A stretch of 43,784 nucleotides of DNA from Firmicutes bacterium M10-2 (GCA_000403415.2 KE159684.1:1-43784); one strand, 5' to 3'; positions 15,964 to 24,800 are shown, counted from the stretch's first letter. The notes: generated from the sequence alone by a model not told the origin. Translations and numbers: made by a program.

Positions 15964-17370
15964 TTAAAGATCATCCAATGAAAGATCATCAAGATCGATT
16001 TCGTCTTCTCCCGAATCAACAGCAGCTGCTTCATCTGCTAAATATTGTTTATCCATTGCTTTGATGAATGGCAGGTAAATAAAGACACCAAGCACCAATA
16101 GGAACGCTTGGAACAAAGCTCCCATCCAGTTTGTCGATAGGAATCCCGAAGCAATTACAGGCATCGTCCAAGGAATATTGATTCCGTTGCATGGAGGGAA
16201 CAATCCCATTGACATCGCAAAGTAGCTCAAAATAATATTCATTGTCGGAACAAGCACAAACGGAATCAAAATGACTGGGTTCAATACAACCGGCAAACCG
16301 AAAATGATTGGTTCGTTAATTCCGAAGATTCCAGGTACAGCCGATAATTTCGCAAGATCGCGAATACGTGCTGATTTGCAGAACAACAGCATTGCGATAA
16401 TGAGCGATAATGTCGATCCTGCTCCGCCAAATGTTGCGAACAGATCCTGAAATTGCTGGGAAATGATATGGGCTCCGTTTGCGACCGTATAGCCTTCCAC
16501 ACCAACTTCACGATACAGATCTAAGTTTTCCAACGCCAAAGTTTGAAGGATAGGATTGAATACCGCTCCTACGACAGAACCTCCGTTGATTCCGAAGAAC
16601 CAGAAGAAGTGAAGGAAGATATAAGCAACGATCATTGCTCCTAACGTATCACCTAATCCAAGTAATGGAGTTTGCAAAAACTTAAAGATAAATTCAAATG
16701 CGTTTGTTCCGCATGCGACAAAAAGAATATTCACTAAAAAGAATACTGTCATGACAATTGTTGCCGGAATCAATGCGGAAAATGATTGTACAACTGTCGG
16801 AGGTACTCCGGCCGGCATCTTGATGACCCAACCTTTGCGTTCTATCCAAGAATAAAGCTGTACTGAGAGGATTGCAGCCAAAATACCGACAAACAGTCCT
16901 TTCGATCCGAGCCATCCAAATTGAAGTCCGCTCACCATCGCATTCGCCCCTTGCGGAACATTAATTGCCACTCCTGTCGCATCCATAAGCGAAGAGATGT
17001 TCGTATTGAACTGGAACGGCATCAAAATAAACCAGCTCATTAAAGCTACAGCAGCCCCGAAAATAGGAGTTGAGCCTTCTTCGCGAGCCATCGTGTATCC
17101 GATTCCCATCGTGGCAAAGATTGCCATGATCGAGAAAGTCGCATCCGAGCATTTTGAGAGCAAATCTGCCAAAGACAAGCTGCCGATCATGCAGTTTGAC
17201 GCAAAATCAGTCCATGCAGTAATTGGAAAATTTGCCAGAAGCAAGAAGATTGATCCTGCAATTAATAGTGGTGTCGAAACTAGGAACCCATCACGAATCG
17301 CAATCAAATATTTGTTCCGACCAATTGCTGATGCCATAGGCATCAACAATTTTTCAAGTTTATCCATCAT
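15964..17370 (-). CDS. PTS sugar transporter EIIC, lactose/cellobiose family
   Basis: This is the membrane permease component of a phosphotransferase system. The 468 residues contain about ten hydrophobic segments. The N-terminus (MDKLEKLLMPMASAIGRNKYLIAIRDGF) is typical in its RNKYLIAIRDGF portion, and the conserved late motifs FGINEPIIFGLPVVLNP and PCNGINIPWTMP fit the CelB/LacE group. The tail is acidic (AAAVDSGEDEIDLDDLSLDDL, ending DLSLDDL). EIIA and EIIB are separate upstream genes. The substrate cannot be read from sequence: a disaccharide such as chitobiose or cellobiose is usual, but the adjacent glycosylasparaginase makes a GlcNAc-containing compound attractive. Confidence 0.94.
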   Translation of the reverse strand: MMDKLEKLLMPMASAIGRNKYLIAIRDGFLVSTPLLIAGSIFLLLANFPITAWTDFASNCMIGSLSLADLLSKCSDATFSIMAIFATMGIGYTMAREEGSTPIFGAAVALMSWFILMPFQFNTNISSLMDATGVAINVPQGANAMVSGLQFGWLGSKGLFVGILAAILSVQLYSWIERKGWVIKMPAGVPPTVVQSFSALIPATIVMTVFFLVNILFVACGTNAFEFIFKFLQTPLLGLGDTLGAMIVAYIFLHFFWFFGINGGSVVGAVFNPILQTLALENLDLYREVGVEGYTVANGAHIISQQFQDLFATFGGAGSTLSLIIAMLLFCKSARIRDLAKLSAVPGIFGINEPIIFGLPVVLNPVILIPFVLVPTMNIILSYFAMSMGLFPPCNGINIPWTMPVIASGFLSTNWMGALFQAFLLVLGVFIYLPFIKAMDKQYLADEAAAVDSGEDEIDLDDLSLDDL

Positions 17371-17398
17371 ATGATAATATTCCTTTCTTTAAATTTTT

Positions 17399-17725
17399 TT
17401 ATTTTTTCTTTGCTTTTTTCATAAGAACGATTGCGCTTTTCAGCACTTTTTCACCATTCATCATTCCGTAATCTCCGGCATCAATAACCGCAATAGGAAT
17501 ACCTTCGTTTCCGTACTTTTCTTCTGTTTCCTCAAGCATGTATTTTACTTGCGGCCCTAACAGAATACAGTCCGGACGATCCTCTGCAATAATCTCGCCT
17601 AACTTGTTGTGCGGAAACGCCTTGACAATCAACGGTAATTTATGATTATCGGCACTCGTTTGCATGGCACTGGCTAGCATGCTTGTCGACATACCAGCTG
17701 AACAAAACAAATAAATTTTCTTCAT
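17399..17725 (-). CDS. PTS EIIB component, lactose/cellobiose family
   Basis: The 108-residue phosphocarrier begins MKKIYLFCSAGMSTSMLA, with the phosphorylated Cys8 in the CSAGMSTS loop. The motif ILLGPQVKYML follows at about residue 55. It passes phosphate from EIIA to the sugar during uptake through EIIC. It is encoded between EIIA and EIIC on the same strand. Confidence 0.95.
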   Translation of the reverse strand: MKKIYLFCSAGMSTSMLASAMQTSADNHKLPLIVKAFPHNKLGEIIAEDRPDCILLGPQVKYMLEETEEKYGNEGIPIAVIDAGDYGMMNGEKVLKSAIVLMKKAKKK

Positions 17726-17793
17726 TTTTCTATTTCTCCTTATTCTATGTAAATTGTATTCTTTTTATTTCTTTTTGCGTTATAAGCCCTTTC

Positions 17794-18120
17794 CTAGCGC
17801 AAGGAAGAAAGCTCCTTTATTTTTTTGGCTTGGGCAATAATCGTATTGGCTAAAAGTTCTGTCATTTCTGCCGACATCAATTGATCTTCTGCATGAATAA
17901 GCAATAAGCTCGTTTCCGTTTTTTCTCCGGCCGCTTCTTTTTGGATTACTGAAGCATGAACTGTGTGTCCTTGAATCAAAAATTCTTTTCCTTCGCTCAT
18001 TTTTTGATTTGCCAACTCGAATTTCTCCTCTTCGGCCGCACGGATTGCTTCGACAAAAGCCGATTTGGCCATTCCGGCATTTGAAATCAATTGAAAACAA
18101 ATAAGTTCATTATTTTTCAT
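17794..18120 (-). CDS. PTS EIIA component, lactose/cellobiose family
   Basis: The 108-residue helical-bundle protein has the active His76 in SLLLIHAEDQLM, the family signature, and the N-terminal pattern ISNAGMAKSAFVEAIRAA. It receives phosphate from HPr and passes it to EIIB. It starts after GAAGGAGAA. The start is 14 bases from the RDD protein gene. Confidence 0.95.
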   Translation of the reverse strand: MKNNELICFQLISNAGMAKSAFVEAIRAAEEEKFELANQKMSEGKEFLIQGHTVHASVIQKEAAGEKTETSLLLIHAEDQLMSAEMTELLANTIIAQAKKIKELSSLR

Positions 18121-18134
18121 CGTGTATTCTCCTT

Positions 18135-18758
18135 CTAAATTTTTTGATCGATTCCTTCAATTGGTGCTGCCATGACTTTCGTATTCCCCAAATAATCATG
18201 CAGCATACGACGACTTGGAGCCAACATGCTCATAAGCACACTAATGCATGTAATCGTCAAACTTATGTAAAATAATATTCCTGTAAAATTAAGATGCGTG
18301 ACCAGCGTGATCATATCGTGAAGCAAAGAAGATCCATTGCACAAAACGCCTTCTAATAAAATGATCCCTATGCCCTGCCGAATAATCAAATCTTTCAAGA
18401 GTAGTTGCGAACCATCACTTTTTACCATCTTTAGACCCATTACTTTTTTTCCGAAGGTTTGTCCTGGTGTGACTTTATAAGGAAGCCAAATGTAATACCA
18501 AACACATGCCGCAAAAGCAATGATTCCGATCATAATCGCAAAGTTTGTTCCTTGGATATTTTGCAGACGAAATAAATTCACTTCCTGCATATGTTCGATA
18601 TCTTGAGTCTTAAACATCCAAGCAATACATAAGGGGAAACTTATGACTAAAGCGCCGACGAACCAATCGATTATATAAGCACAGACACGTTTTCCGGAAT
18701 CTGCATCACTTTTTGTTTGATCAAGAACAGTTGTAAGAAAATTTAATTTCATATTCAT
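18135..18758 (-). CDS. RDD family membrane protein
   Basis: The 207-residue protein has an RDD-type pattern. KRVCAYIIDWFVGALVI opens the first membrane segment with the conserved Arg and Asp, and KVTPGQTFGKKVMGLKMVKSDG lies before the third (seen in part as TPGQTFGKKVMGL). About four membrane segments are visible. The family role is unclear, with links to transport. Its ATG follows the regulator's stop codon directly (TAAATG) with GGAGGAT upstream, so it is cotranscribed with the PTS regulator and may assist uptake. Confidence 0.85.
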   Translation of the reverse strand: MNMKLNFLTTVLDQTKSDADSGKRVCAYIIDWFVGALVISFPLCIAWMFKTQDIEHMQEVNLFRLQNIQGTNFAIMIGIIAFAACVWYYIWLPYKVTPGQTFGKKVMGLKMVKSDGSQLLLKDLIIRQGIGIILLEGVLCNGSSLLHDMITLVTHLNFTGILFYISLTITCISVLMSMLAPSRRMLHDYLGNTKVMAAPIEGIDQKI

Positions 18759-20666
18759 TTATTCATCCTCCAATAATGCGCGCATAAAGCTTGGATACGT
18801 TCTTTTTTCCATCAACTTCAAATAGCGCATCCGATCGCTTACAATTTGAGTCCACCAATCGAAAAAAATTCTCAATAGATCTCTGTCTTCTTCCCGTATC
18901 GACAACAATAAAATAAAGAACACATCATAGTTTCCCCAACGTAATGGTTGTTCGAGCCATGCAACCGAAATAGCCGACTTGTATGCTTCTTGATTTAACG
19001 CATGCGGAAGCGCATAACCCATATAAAATGAAGTCGGAGCAAATGTTTCTCTTTCCAAAACAGCTTGTACATATTCTTCGGGCACATAATGATCGGCAAT
19101 AAGCGGTTTGCACATTTTTTCTATTGCTTCCTCTACGGTTTGGGCTTTGATCGTTGTATGAAAAAATTGAGGAACAATCAATTTTTTTATATCCCGTTCG
19201 AATATCTTTCGATTTCTTTCTTTATCCAGCTGATTCAAAGCCAAGAAAATATCTGTTTCGTTTTTTTGATCGTAAAAAATAGATAAAGAAATTGTCGGTA
19301 TAGGAATGTCATGATTGAGTGGCAAACTTGTCAAAATAAGGTCAGGAGCCCAATATTTCATTTTCTGGCTTTCAAATGTATTTGTGCAAGCCACGATTTC
19401 CATACGATCGTTAAATTGATGTTTGATCTTATCAATGACTAACTGCGACAAGGCTTGATCATTCGGAAAAATAATTACCGCACGGTATTTGGATGTATGA
19501 ATCGCCCGATTATATGCTGCCCCAAGATGAAGTGCAAAAAATCCGATCTCGTTTTCATCTAATTTGGTTTTCAACTCGTTGTAAACCACATCGGCTGCAA
19601 TAACTCCCATATCGAAAATCAACGGAAACCGCCATCGAATCTCGTTTAAATACACATTTTCTACTTGAGTTTGTGTATTCAATCGTTTGATCAAAGCTCT
19701 CAAATGAAGTGCCATGGCATCTTCCAATTCTTGATCACTTCGGATATCAACCCCGAAAACTTGCAATATTGTATAAAAAATTTCATCTACAAGTTTTGAA
19801 ATAAAGATCGGTTTGCCTTTATACTCTACTTGCTCATCCGTAAAATTTTGGCTTCGTCGTCCCATCAGCAATAATGCTAAATTATCGACTTCAGCTATCG
19901 ATACTTCAATAGGAAACATTGAAGCAATCCGATTCCAAAACTCTTTTGATGCATAATATTCGGCTGTTTGACTGATATTTCTTATTTTCACATCTTCGCT
20001 TTGATCAATTGTTTGAAATCTAAGTTGCCTTTGTAATGCAATCCCAATATGCATCAAAAGCATTGGCATCGCTGTTTCGCGAATTTGAAAATCTTGATTC
20101 TCTATTGCTTGTTCCAAAACATCACGGATGATATACAAATCAAATTCCGGATAAAGATCGTTCATTCGATCGATATTCATGAAATTATCATCGACTTCGG
20201 CACTCAACAATAATTTGTAATATCGTCTTTTATCGCTTTCATCGCCTTCCAGCGAGATCCAATTACGGTTTGTTACAATCCTTAAAGCTGTACTTTTATT
20301 CAATTCTTTTTTTATCGCTTTAAGGTCTGCATCGATCGTATATGAACTGGCATAAATTTGCTCCGGCAAATCCAAAATGTTGAGTTCTTTTTGTAAAAAC
20401 AATCTTTTCAAGATCCATGCTCGACGTTCATTAACTGTTTGAGGAATATCGGAAGATCCTATTCCTTCTTTTCCTACCATCGTTAAGTGATATCCTTTTT
20501 GAAAGGAGGATTCAATCATTCCGTTTCGCAAAGATGTATTTATTGTTTCGATATCGCTTCGAATCGTGCGCGCACTCACACCCATGATCAACGCGATATC
20601 CTTTCCTTTGATCCATCCTCCATCGGACTGCAAAAGATGAATGATCTTTTCTTGGCGTGAATTCAT
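18759..20666 (-). CDS. PRD-containing PTS transcriptional regulator (BglG/LicR/MtlR type)
   Basis: The 635-residue multidomain regulator starts at the ATG after AAAGGAGTGGCG. In order there are an N-terminal HTH_11 domain (about 1-60, SRQEKIIHLLQSDGGWIKGK in part), a second HTH region, two PRDs (about 170-390), a EIIB-like region (about 400-480, AVIIFPNDQALS) and a C-terminal EIIA-like domain (about 490-635) with a candidate phosphorylatable His in MGYALPHALN. Such proteins bind DNA and sense PTS flux through phosphorylation. It heads the PTS run, so it very likely activates this operon. A 20-bp palindrome at 20727-20746 is a candidate site. Confidence 0.92.
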   Translation of the reverse strand: MNSRQEKIIHLLQSDGGWIKGKDIALIMGVSARTIRSDIETINTSLRNGMIESSFQKGYHLTMVGKEGIGSSDIPQTVNERRAWILKRLFLQKELNILDLPEQIYASSYTIDADLKAIKKELNKSTALRIVTNRNWISLEGDESDKRRYYKLLLSAEVDDNFMNIDRMNDLYPEFDLYIIRDVLEQAIENQDFQIRETAMPMLLMHIGIALQRQLRFQTIDQSEDVKIRNISQTAEYYASKEFWNRIASMFPIEVSIAEVDNLALLLMGRRSQNFTDEQVEYKGKPIFISKLVDEIFYTILQVFGVDIRSDQELEDAMALHLRALIKRLNTQTQVENVYLNEIRWRFPLIFDMGVIAADVVYNELKTKLDENEIGFFALHLGAAYNRAIHTSKYRAVIIFPNDQALSQLVIDKIKHQFNDRMEIVACTNTFESQKMKYWAPDLILTSLPLNHDIPIPTISLSIFYDQKNETDIFLALNQLDKERNRKIFERDIKKLIVPQFFHTTIKAQTVEEAIEKMCKPLIADHYVPEEYVQAVLERETFAPTSFYMGYALPHALNQEAYKSAISVAWLEQPLRWGNYDVFFILLLSIREEDRDLLRIFFDWWTQIVSDRMRYLKLMEKRTYPSFMRALLEDE

Positions 20667-20726
20667 ATTCGCCACTCCTTTCTGTCTATGAGTATATAAT
20701 CTTTTCTTCTTAAAAATATTCATTGA

Positions 20727-20746
20727 ATTTCCTAGCGGTAGGAAAT
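20727..20746. promoter_or_regulatory. 20-bp palindrome between the PTS regulator and the YitT-family gene
   Basis: Perfect 8-bp arms ATTTCCTA and TAGGAAAT flank GCGG. It lies upstream of a minus-strand -10-like TATACT (near 20691) for the regulator operon and upstream of a plus-strand TATACT (20777-20782) for the YitT gene. The position suits an operator or activator site; the cognate protein is probably the PRD regulator. Confidence 0.5.
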
Positions 20747-20798
20747 CTCTTCATACGAAAGAAATTCCCGTTCTTGTATACTGGCTAAGGTGATAATT

Positions 20799-21686
20799 AT
20801 GGTAAATAAAGTATTTAATCCGGAACGGATCTCAAGTCCGCAACTCCGCCTTCTTACATCTGTTTTAACGATTGTATGCAGTTCCTTGCTGCAAACTTTC
20901 GTGATTCAAGTATTTATGGATCCTTGCAATTTATTATCAAGCGGATTTACTGGAGTTGCTCTCCTTATGAATAAGATTGCAACTTTAATCGGTATAGATT
21001 TATCGACATCGCTGGGGATCTTGATTCTAAATATTCCTGCTGCTTTAATTTGCGGCAAACATATTTCGAAGCGTTTTACTTTCTTATCCTGCATTCAATT
21101 TTGCCTTACTTCTTTGTTTTTAAAGATATTCGACTTCCAGCCGTTATTGGATGAAGTAATCTTGAATGTCGTGTTTGGTGGTTTTTTATATGGATTTGTT
21201 ACGGTGATTGCCTTAAAGACCGATGGGTCTACAGGAGGAACTGATTTTATCGCTCTCTATGTTTCCGAAAAATTTCATCAAAGCATTTGGAACTATGTAT
21301 TTCTTTTCAATACATTGGTCTTGCTTATTTTCGGATCAATGTTTGGTTGGGCGGCTGCAGGCTGGTCGATCCTGTTTCAGCTCATTTCCACTCGAACGAT
21401 TTCTACGTTTTATCATCGTTATTCGCAAATTTTAGTAGAAGTGACAACGCAAGACCCGGAAGAAGTTGCTAAGGCATACGCAAAGCAATTCCGACATGGT
21501 ATGACGGTGATCCCGGCTTACGGCGGATACAGTCAAAAAAATTTCTTTTTATGCCGCAGTATTATCAGTAGTTATGAAGAGCACGATGTTTTGTCTTTGA
21601 TCCATCAAATTGACCCTTCGGCAATTACTTATACTCAAAAAGTCGACCATTTCTACGGATCCTTTTATCGACGTCCGATCGAATAG
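20799..21686 (+). CDS. YitT family membrane protein (DUF161/DUF2179)
   Basis: The 295-residue protein has about five N-terminal hydrophobic segments including SGFTGVALLMNKI and KTDGSTGGTDFIALYVS, the conserved Gly-rich loops of YitT proteins. A soluble C-terminal domain (about 215-295) carries the GYS-type motif PAYGGYSQKNFFLCRSIIS. Molecular function is not established. The start has AAGGTG; the predicted leader is only about 10 bases. It is divergent from the PTS regulator and convergent with pta across a strong hairpin. Confidence 0.9.
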   Translation: MVNKVFNPERISSPQLRLLTSVLTIVCSSLLQTFVIQVFMDPCNLLSSGFTGVALLMNKIATLIGIDLSTSLGILILNIPAALICGKHISKRFTFLSCIQFCLTSLFLKIFDFQPLLDEVILNVVFGGFLYGFVTVIALKTDGSTGGTDFIALYVSEKFHQSIWNYVFLFNTLVLLIFGSMFGWAAAGWSILFQLISTRTISTFYHRYSQILVEVTTQDPEEVAKAYAKQFRHGMTVIPAYGGYSQKNFFLCRSIISSYEEHDVLSLIHQIDPSAITYTQKVDHFYGSFYRRPIE

Positions 21687-21703
21687 GATCCTTTTTTCGT
21701 ATA

Positions 21704-21740
21704 AAAAAAGGAAGGTATTTTCGAATACCTTCCCTTTCTC
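21704..21740. terminator. Bidirectional terminator between the YitT gene and pta
   Basis: GGAAGGTATT and AATACCTTCC form a 10-bp stem. It is flanked by T-rich runs on both strands (AAAAAAAGG on one side, CCTTTCTCTTTT on the other). Confidence 0.85.
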
Positions 21741-21766
21741 TTTTATTTTGATTTTTATAATATAAT

Positions 21767-22741
21767 TTAGATTCCTAATGATCTTTGTGCGGCAGTAACG
21801 ATTGCCATCTTATAGATTTCTTCCCATGTGCATCCGCGAGAAAGGTCATTGATTGGCGCATTCAATCCTTGAAGCACCGGTCCAATGGCTTCCCATCCAC
21901 CAAGACGAGCCGCAATCTTATATCCGATATTTCCCGAAGAAAGATTTGGGAAAATGAACGTATTCGCTTGTCCTGCAACTTTTGAATGAGGAGCTTTCAA
22001 TGCAGCAACTTCAGGACTTACCGCGCAATCAAACTGCATTTCACCGTCTACATCAAAATCGATTGGCATACGTTTCAAACGAACAGCTGCTTCTGCCATC
22101 TTGGCAACGCAATCTCCTTTTGCCGAACCCATAGTCGAATAAGAAAGAAGAGCCACTTTCGGTTCCAGACCGAATTGACGTGCCGTATTGGCTGTCTGCA
22201 TCGTGATCTCTACAAGATCATCCGCATTTGGATTGATGTTGATGGAGCAATCTCCCATCACATATTCGTCTTCTCCTTTAACCAAAAGGAATGCTGAAGA
22301 CACCAATGCATTTCCCGGAGCGGCTTTGACTAATTGAAGAGCCGGACGTACCGTGTCAGCTGTCGAATACGTCGCACCGCCTAGCAAGCCGTCTGCATAA
22401 CCCATTTGCACAAGCATTGTTCCGAAATAATTTGTGCTTTCCAGTGCTTTGCGGCAACGTTCCATATCCAATTTACCACGACGAAGTTCAACCATCTTGA
22501 TTGCCATTTTGTCAATGTCCGGAAATTCGGATGGTGCGATCGTTTCAATATTTGAAATATCGAATCCATGTTCATTTGCACAGCTTTCGATTTCATCTTT
22601 TTCCCCCAATAAAATCGGATGAACCACATCCTTTTTCGCCAACTCAATAGCGGCATGTTGTACTCGTGGATCCCAACCTTCGGTGAAAACGATTTTTGTT
22701 CCACGACCGCGGATCTTTTCTTCTAATTTATCAATGATCAT
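21767..22741 (-). CDS. pta: Phosphate acetyltransferase
   Basis: This enzyme converts acetyl-CoA and phosphate to acetyl phosphate for ATP formation with acetate kinase. The 324-residue short form covers the catalytic PTA_PTB domain. Visible landmarks are IVFTEGWDPRVQHAA, ADGLLGGATYSTADTVRPALQ (in part GLLGGATYSTADTVRPAL), SYSTMGSAKG and QANTFIFPNLSSGNIGYK. No regulatory N-terminal extension is present. ackA is not adjacent. It is a single gene. Confidence 0.96.
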   Translation of the reverse strand: MIIDKLEEKIRGRGTKIVFTEGWDPRVQHAAIELAKKDVVHPILLGEKDEIESCANEHGFDISNIETIAPSEFPDIDKMAIKMVELRRGKLDMERCRKALESTNYFGTMLVQMGYADGLLGGATYSTADTVRPALQLVKAAPGNALVSSAFLLVKGEDEYVMGDCSININPNADDLVEITMQTANTARQFGLEPKVALLSYSTMGSAKGDCVAKMAEAAVRLKRMPIDFDVDGEMQFDCAVSPEVAALKAPHSKVAGQANTFIFPNLSSGNIGYKIAARLGGWEAIGPVLQGLNAPINDLSRGCTWEEIYKMAIVTAAQRSLGI

Positions 22742-22867
22742 ATTTAATTTCCTCTTTTCAATTGTAGTATAAAACAGGAATGCTAATTTTTCTATACGAA
22801 AGATTGTGAAGTTTTTAGCATACCTAAAAGAAAGAAAGCGATTACGAAAATCTTAGGAAATTTCTCA

Positions 22868-22896
22868 TTTACAACTCTTTTTTTCATGTCTATACT
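22868..22896 (+). promoter_or_regulatory. folT promoter
   Basis: TTTACA, a 17-bp spacer and TATACT place the transcription start near 22903, exactly at the beginning of the THF riboswitch. Confidence 0.75.
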
Positions 22897-22902
22897 AGCC
22901 TT

Positions 22903-23009
22903 GTAGCAGAGTAAGGATGATAACGTTAAGTGTCCGAAGCACGGGGAGTTGGTTTCGGAACGAAAAGACATCTTGCGATTGTCATCTTGCATCCCGCTGT
23001 TGCCGAGAA
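22903..23009 (+). promoter_or_regulatory. THF (tetrahydrofolate) riboswitch
   Basis: The leader matches the THF riboswitch pattern. It has GGATGATAACGTTAAGTGT near the 5' side and TTGTCATCTTGCATCCCGCT near the 3' side, with P1 (AGCAG/CTGTT) and P2 (GGATGAT/GTCATC) pairings. It lies between a promoter and the folate transporter gene, the known setting for this class. Binding of reduced folates should turn expression off. Confidence 0.9.
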
Positions 23010-23022
23010 AAAATCAGAACTC

Positions 23023-23063
23023 AACCTCTTTTTTTCTTTGCGCAAAGGGAAAGGAGGTTTTTT
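23023..23063 (+). terminator. Riboswitch expression platform: terminator that also masks the folT ribosome site
   Basis: AACCTC pairs with GAGGTT around an inner CTTTG/CAAAG hairpin, followed by six T residues. The AAGGAGG ribosome site is within the 3' arm. The hairpin can therefore stop transcription or block translation. Confidence 0.7.
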
Positions 23064-23065
23064 AT

Positions 23066-23614
23066 ATGAATGAATACTTTGTTATGCTCAAAAACAATGT
23101 GCGCTCTTTAAAGAACACACATGTAATTGTCGGAGTTGCACTCTTTTGTGGTTTGCAAATCGTTTTGAACACGTTTAACGTTTACCTAGGACCGACCTTA
23201 AGGATTACTTTCGGATTTCTGGCCACTGCGGCAAGCTGTTATTTTTATGGGCCATATCCAAATATCCTGGCCGCCTTCTTTATGGATCTGATTGGTTACG
23301 CTATGCATCCGGATGGTCCTTATTTTCCCGGATACGCTCTGAATGCTATGCTCATGGCATTTATCTTCTCTTCTTTTTTTTACCAGCAGAAAATCAAACT
23401 TTGGAAAATTATCGCTGTAAGAGCACTGATCGTGATCATCAATTATATGATCTTGAATTCATTGTGGCTTTCGATGATGTACGGAGATAGTTTCATCGTC
23501 CTGTTCTCGGCACGAATTGTCAAAAATCTACTCATGTTCCCAATCGATGCAGCCATGTTGTATGCAATCCTGAAGATCTGCGAACGGTTAAAGCCTTATA
23601 TAAAGCTCAAGTAA
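23066..23614 (+). CDS. folT: Folate ECF transporter S component
   Basis: The 182-residue membrane protein has about six hydrophobic segments and the ECF S-component style pattern LGPTLRITFGFLATAASCYFYGP (core RITFGFLATA) and FFMDLIGYAMHPDGPYFPGY. It captures folate for the shared energising module (EcfA, EcfA', EcfT), which is not in this window. The start is the ATG after AAGGAGG; the longer frame from 22949 would run through the riboswitch. THF riboswitch control and the facing folC gene both support folate specificity. Confidence 0.93.
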   Translation: MNEYFVMLKNNVRSLKNTHVIVGVALFCGLQIVLNTFNVYLGPTLRITFGFLATAASCYFYGPYPNILAAFFMDLIGYAMHPDGPYFPGYALNAMLMAFIFSSFFYQQKIKLWKIIAVRALIVIINYMILNSLWLSMMYGDSFIVLFSARIVKNLLMFPIDAAMLYAILKICERLKPYIKLK

Positions 23615-23640
23615 AAAAGAAGCTCTCGCTTCTTTTTTAC
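23611..23640. terminator. Bidirectional terminator between folT and folC
   Basis: A perfect 13-bp stem (GTAAAAAAGAAGC / GCTTCTTTTTTAC) with a TCTC loop contains the T-runs in its own arms and the stop codons of both convergent genes. Confidence 0.85.
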
Positions 23641-24782
23641 TTTTCGCCTTTTTTCCAACCAATCACTTCTCCGATAAAATATAAGGAACCGCATATCAAT
23701 GCGTTTTTCTCTGTATTTTCCAATTGATTTTTCATTTCTTCAAAGGAAATGGTTTTTAAATGAAATCTCTTTGCCAGTTGTTCAAGATCGCAAAGTCGTT
23801 CGCTCTCAAATTCGACCAGAACTAGTTCCTGATCGAGCTGCAACAGCAATTCGATCATTGCCTGCGTTTCTTTTTCCTTCAAAGCAGAAAAATAAATAAC
23901 TCCGTGAAAATCTTTCAATGATCGGATCAGTGCCAGCATTCCCGGAACATTGTGAGCTCCGTCCACAATCAGCAACGGGTTTTCGCGCAGCACAGTAAAG
24001 CGTCCTTCCCAAGTAAAAGTATCGATCACATCCTGGACGACAGCCGGCTTTAATAAATGCAGTTCTTCCAACGCACTAAGTGCTAAGACCAAATTTTCGA
24101 TTTGATATTTCGGCAGTTTGGAAATATCATAACGACTCAAGTCATGATCTGCTGCCAACAAAGATGTTCCATGCTCAAAAGCAACTTGTTCCATAACCGA
24201 AAAATAAGTCGTATCATACACCAAAGCCAAAGTATCCTTTTTGAAAATTCCTGCTTTTTCTTTTGCGATTTCCGGTAAAGTAGAACCCAAATATTCCATA
24301 TGATCTTTTCCGATGTTCGTAATCAAAGTAGCTATATAATCAAGAGCTGTTGTCGCGTCCAGTCGTCCTCCCATTCCAACTTCGATAATTCCGATTTCAA
24401 TTTTCTGTTCCAGAAAATATGCTATAGCTATGAATAAATCCATTTCAAACATAGTCAAATGCTCTTGTTCAAAAAAAGAAAAATACTGATCAAATATGTG
24501 TTCCCAGTCTTTTTCGGATATATCGATTCCGTTGATACGGATTCGTTCGCTATGGGACACTAAATGCGGACTTGTGAAAAGGCCGACCTTATATCCTTCT
24601 TTTTCAAGGATTAAATTGAGCCATTGGCACGTACTTCCCTTTCCGTTTGTACCCCCAACCTGGATTAATTTTAACGTGTGATAGCTAGGCAGGTATCGGT
24701 CAAGCCAAACTTGAAATTGAGAAAGCGGATGATTCTTTCCCCGAATGCTTTCCATCCAATGAATTTTATCTTGAATTGTCAT
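23637..24782 (-). CDS. folC: Folylpolyglutamate synthase / dihydrofolate synthase
   Basis: This ligase adds glutamate to folates in the cytoplasm, which traps imported folate. The 381 residues are slightly short for the family (about 420). The ATP loop GGTNGKGST (43-51), the Mur-ligase-like TSPHLVSHSERIRING, GMGGRLDATTALD and IVDGAHNVPGM are present. It faces the folate transporter gene. No Shine-Dalgarno precedes the ATG; TAGAAT ends 6 bases upstream of it, with TTGGTT at 17 bp, so the mRNA should be leaderless. Confidence 0.95.
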   Translation of the reverse strand: MTIQDKIHWMESIRGKNHPLSQFQVWLDRYLPSYHTLKLIQVGGTNGKGSTCQWLNLILEKEGYKVGLFTSPHLVSHSERIRINGIDISEKDWEHIFDQYFSFFEQEHLTMFEMDLFIAIAYFLEQKIEIGIIEVGMGGRLDATTALDYIATLITNIGKDHMEYLGSTLPEIAKEKAGIFKKDTLALVYDTTYFSVMEQVAFEHGTSLLAADHDLSRYDISKLPKYQIENLVLALSALEELHLLKPAVVQDVIDTFTWEGRFTVLRENPLLIVDGAHNVPGMLALIRSLKDFHGVIYFSALKEKETQAMIELLLQLDQELVLVEFESERLCDLEQLAKRFHLKTISFEEMKNQLENTEKNALICGSLYFIGEVIGWKKGEK

Positions 24783-24800
24783 AGCTTCATTCTATACAAT
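24771..24800 (+). promoter_or_regulatory. ung promoter, overlapping the folC promoter
   Basis: TTGAAT, an 18-bp spacer and TACAAT read toward ung. The element overlaps the folC start codon and the folC -10, so the two divergent promoters would interfere. Confidence 0.5.

Noticed and set aside
23066-23614. Start of folT at the upstream in-frame codon at 22949
   Set aside because: That region is the THF riboswitch and its terminator; the ATG at 23066 has the only good ribosome site.
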